A stretch of 5,419 nt of DNA, taken from the NCBI GenBank assembly GCA_030680655.1, contig JAUXUZ010000067.1, positions 1-5,419 on the forward strand. Reading direction: 5' to 3'. Source of the DNA: Phycisphaerales bacterium (GTDB lineage Bacteria; Planctomycetota; Phycisphaerae; Phycisphaerales; UBA1924). How positions within the stretch are numbered: the first letter of the stretch is position 1; the number at the start of each line of letters is the position of its first letter. Shown piece after piece: positions 4,786 to 5,419 of this stretch. The position numbers were made by a program, and so were the translations under genes. The notes under the pieces were generated by a model. The model had not been told where the DNA came from. It searched no databases and was given only the letters and a program-made list of their open reading frames with translations.

Positions 4786-4799
4786 TGGCCATATGGCCA
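4786..4799. promoter_or_regulatory. Perfect 14-base palindrome between attenuator and thrS
   Basis: TGGCCATATGGCCA is perfectly self-complementary, 28 bases before the thrS ATG. As RNA it makes a TGGCC-ATAT-GGCCA hairpin in the thrS 5' leader. As DNA it could be an operator. It may affect thrS translation, since thrS lacks a good ribosome site (only GGA at 4818-4820). The role is unknown. Confidence 0.5.
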
Positions 4800-4827
4800 T
4801 TTGCGACTTGGCCCTTTGGACTCCCCC

Positions 4828-5419
4828 ATGCCCACCATCACCCTCCCAGACGGCAAGCAACTCCCCTTCGATGGCCCCGTGACCGGCCGGCAGGTCGCTG
4901 AGAAGATCGGGCCGCGCCTCGCGCAGGATGCACTCGCGGTCAAGGTCGACGGCGAGGTGCGCGACCTCTCTACAACGATCACCAAGGACGCCAAGGTCTC
5001 GATCATCACCTACCGCCAGCGCGACAAGTCGGTTGACGCCGACGGCCTGCTGCTGCTCCGCCACTCCGCGGCCCACATCATGGCCGAGGCGATCCAGCGC
5101 GTGGTGCCCAAGGCTGAGCTCGTGTACGGCCCGCCGCTGGCGACCGGGTTCTACTACGACATCAAGTTCCCCGAGGACCGGCCCCTGAAGGAGGCGGACT
5201 TCGCGGCGATCGAGGCTGAGGCGAAGAAGATCGCGGCGGAGGACCGGCCGTTCACCCGCTACGAAATGTCCGGTGCGCCCGGACTTCTGAAACTGCAGGC
5301 GGAGAAGAACAAGTACAAGGTGGATAACGCCGTGCGCGCTTTGCACGCTGCGGGTGTCATGGTTGCTGCGGGGGACGACTGGGCAGAAACGGGAGTCTCA
5401 TCGGACCAACTTGAAAAGT
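4828..5419 (+). CDS. thrS: Threonyl-tRNA synthetase, N-terminal part
   Basis: Partial: 197 codons are visible with no stop; full-length ThrRS is roughly 640 residues or more. It charges tRNA-Thr with threonine in the cytoplasm. MPTITLPDGKQLPFDGPVTGRQVAEKIG (1-28) opens the TGS domain (about 1-61). LLRHSAAHIMAEAI (76-89) carries the HxxxH motif (His79, His83) of the editing domain shared with AlaRS, followed by VYGPPLATGFYYDI (99-112) and RPFTRYEMS (140-148). The second editing-site pair and the class II catalytic motifs lie beyond the right edge. The region after residue 165 (DNAVRALHAAGVMVAAGDDWAETGVSS) looks variable. The start at ATG 4828 matches the family start MPxITLPDG. The gene is preceded by a threonine-codon attenuator, so its expression should follow the supply of charged tRNA-Thr. 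Confidence 0.95.
   Translation, partial: MPTITLPDGKQLPFDGPVTGRQVAEKIGPRLAQDALAVKVDGEVRDLSTTITKDAKVSIITYRQRDKSVDADGLLLLRHSAAHIMAEAIQRVVPKAELVYGPPLATGFYYDIKFPEDRPLKEADFAAIEAEAKKIAAEDRPFTRYEMSGAPGLLKLQAEKNKYKVDNAVRALHAAGVMVAAGDDWAETGVSSDQLEK

Noticed and set aside
4619..4827. T-box riboswitch upstream of thrS
   Set aside because: The leader is too short and I see no T-box consensus or specifier stem; the Thr-codon peptide with a terminator explains the region better.
4793..4882. Out-of-frame small frame (about 29 codons) starting in the palindrome and overlapping the thrS start
   Set aside because: No ribosome site and Pro/Ser-rich, and the frame is explained by the overlapping thrS sequence. 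It is kept only as a remark on the palindrome.
4645..5346. Minus-strand open frame of 233 codons opposite thrS
   Set aside because: Antisense of a clear threonyl-tRNA synthetase N-terminus; it also covers the attenuator.

Overview
The window is GC-rich bacterial DNA that best fits a planctomycete, probably of the Phycisphaerae type. This is inferred from the gene families, the weak or absent Shine-Dalgarno sites before several genes, and the hairpin-rich intergenic repeats. There is no rRNA or other marker here to prove it. I see no tRNA, rRNA, CRISPR array or insertion sequence.

Left part (1-1712): a minus-strand type IV pilus pair. pilT (retraction ATPase, complete) is followed by the start of a pilC/gspF-type inner-membrane platform gene that runs off the left edge. 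A 311-base divergent spacer separates pilT from a plus-strand HNH endonuclease gene (1713-2453). That gene has a good ribosome site and a G9-A-G5 tract in its low-complexity N-terminal region.

Middle (2454-4003): the HNH gene converges on a minus-strand pair, scoA (alpha subunit of a 3-oxoacid CoA-transferase) followed by a small two-helix membrane protein. The 264-base convergent spacer is packed with short palindromes. They include two inverted copies of a composite three-hairpin element, whose central stem shows a compensatory base change between copies. No beta subunit (scoB) lies next to scoA, and ScoA carries an apparent insertion of about 24 residues. Between scoA and the upstream nrdR gene lies a second repeat cluster, with four alternating copies of a CCGATCA-type arm that can pair in two mutually exclusive ways.

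Right part (4004-5419): nrdR (minus) is divergent from thrS (plus, cut by the right edge). Between them is the most interesting feature of the window. A promoter sits almost on top of the start codon of a 16-residue leader peptide with six consecutive threonine codons (MNRPKTTTTTTSNCRG). An antiterminator arm, a GC-rich intrinsic terminator with a T5 run, and then thrS follow. This is the full layout of ribosome-mediated threonine attenuation, applied to threonyl-tRNA synthetase and apparently starting from a leaderless or near-leaderless transcript. Stalling on Thr codons when charged tRNA-Thr is scarce would free the antiterminator arm and switch thrS on.
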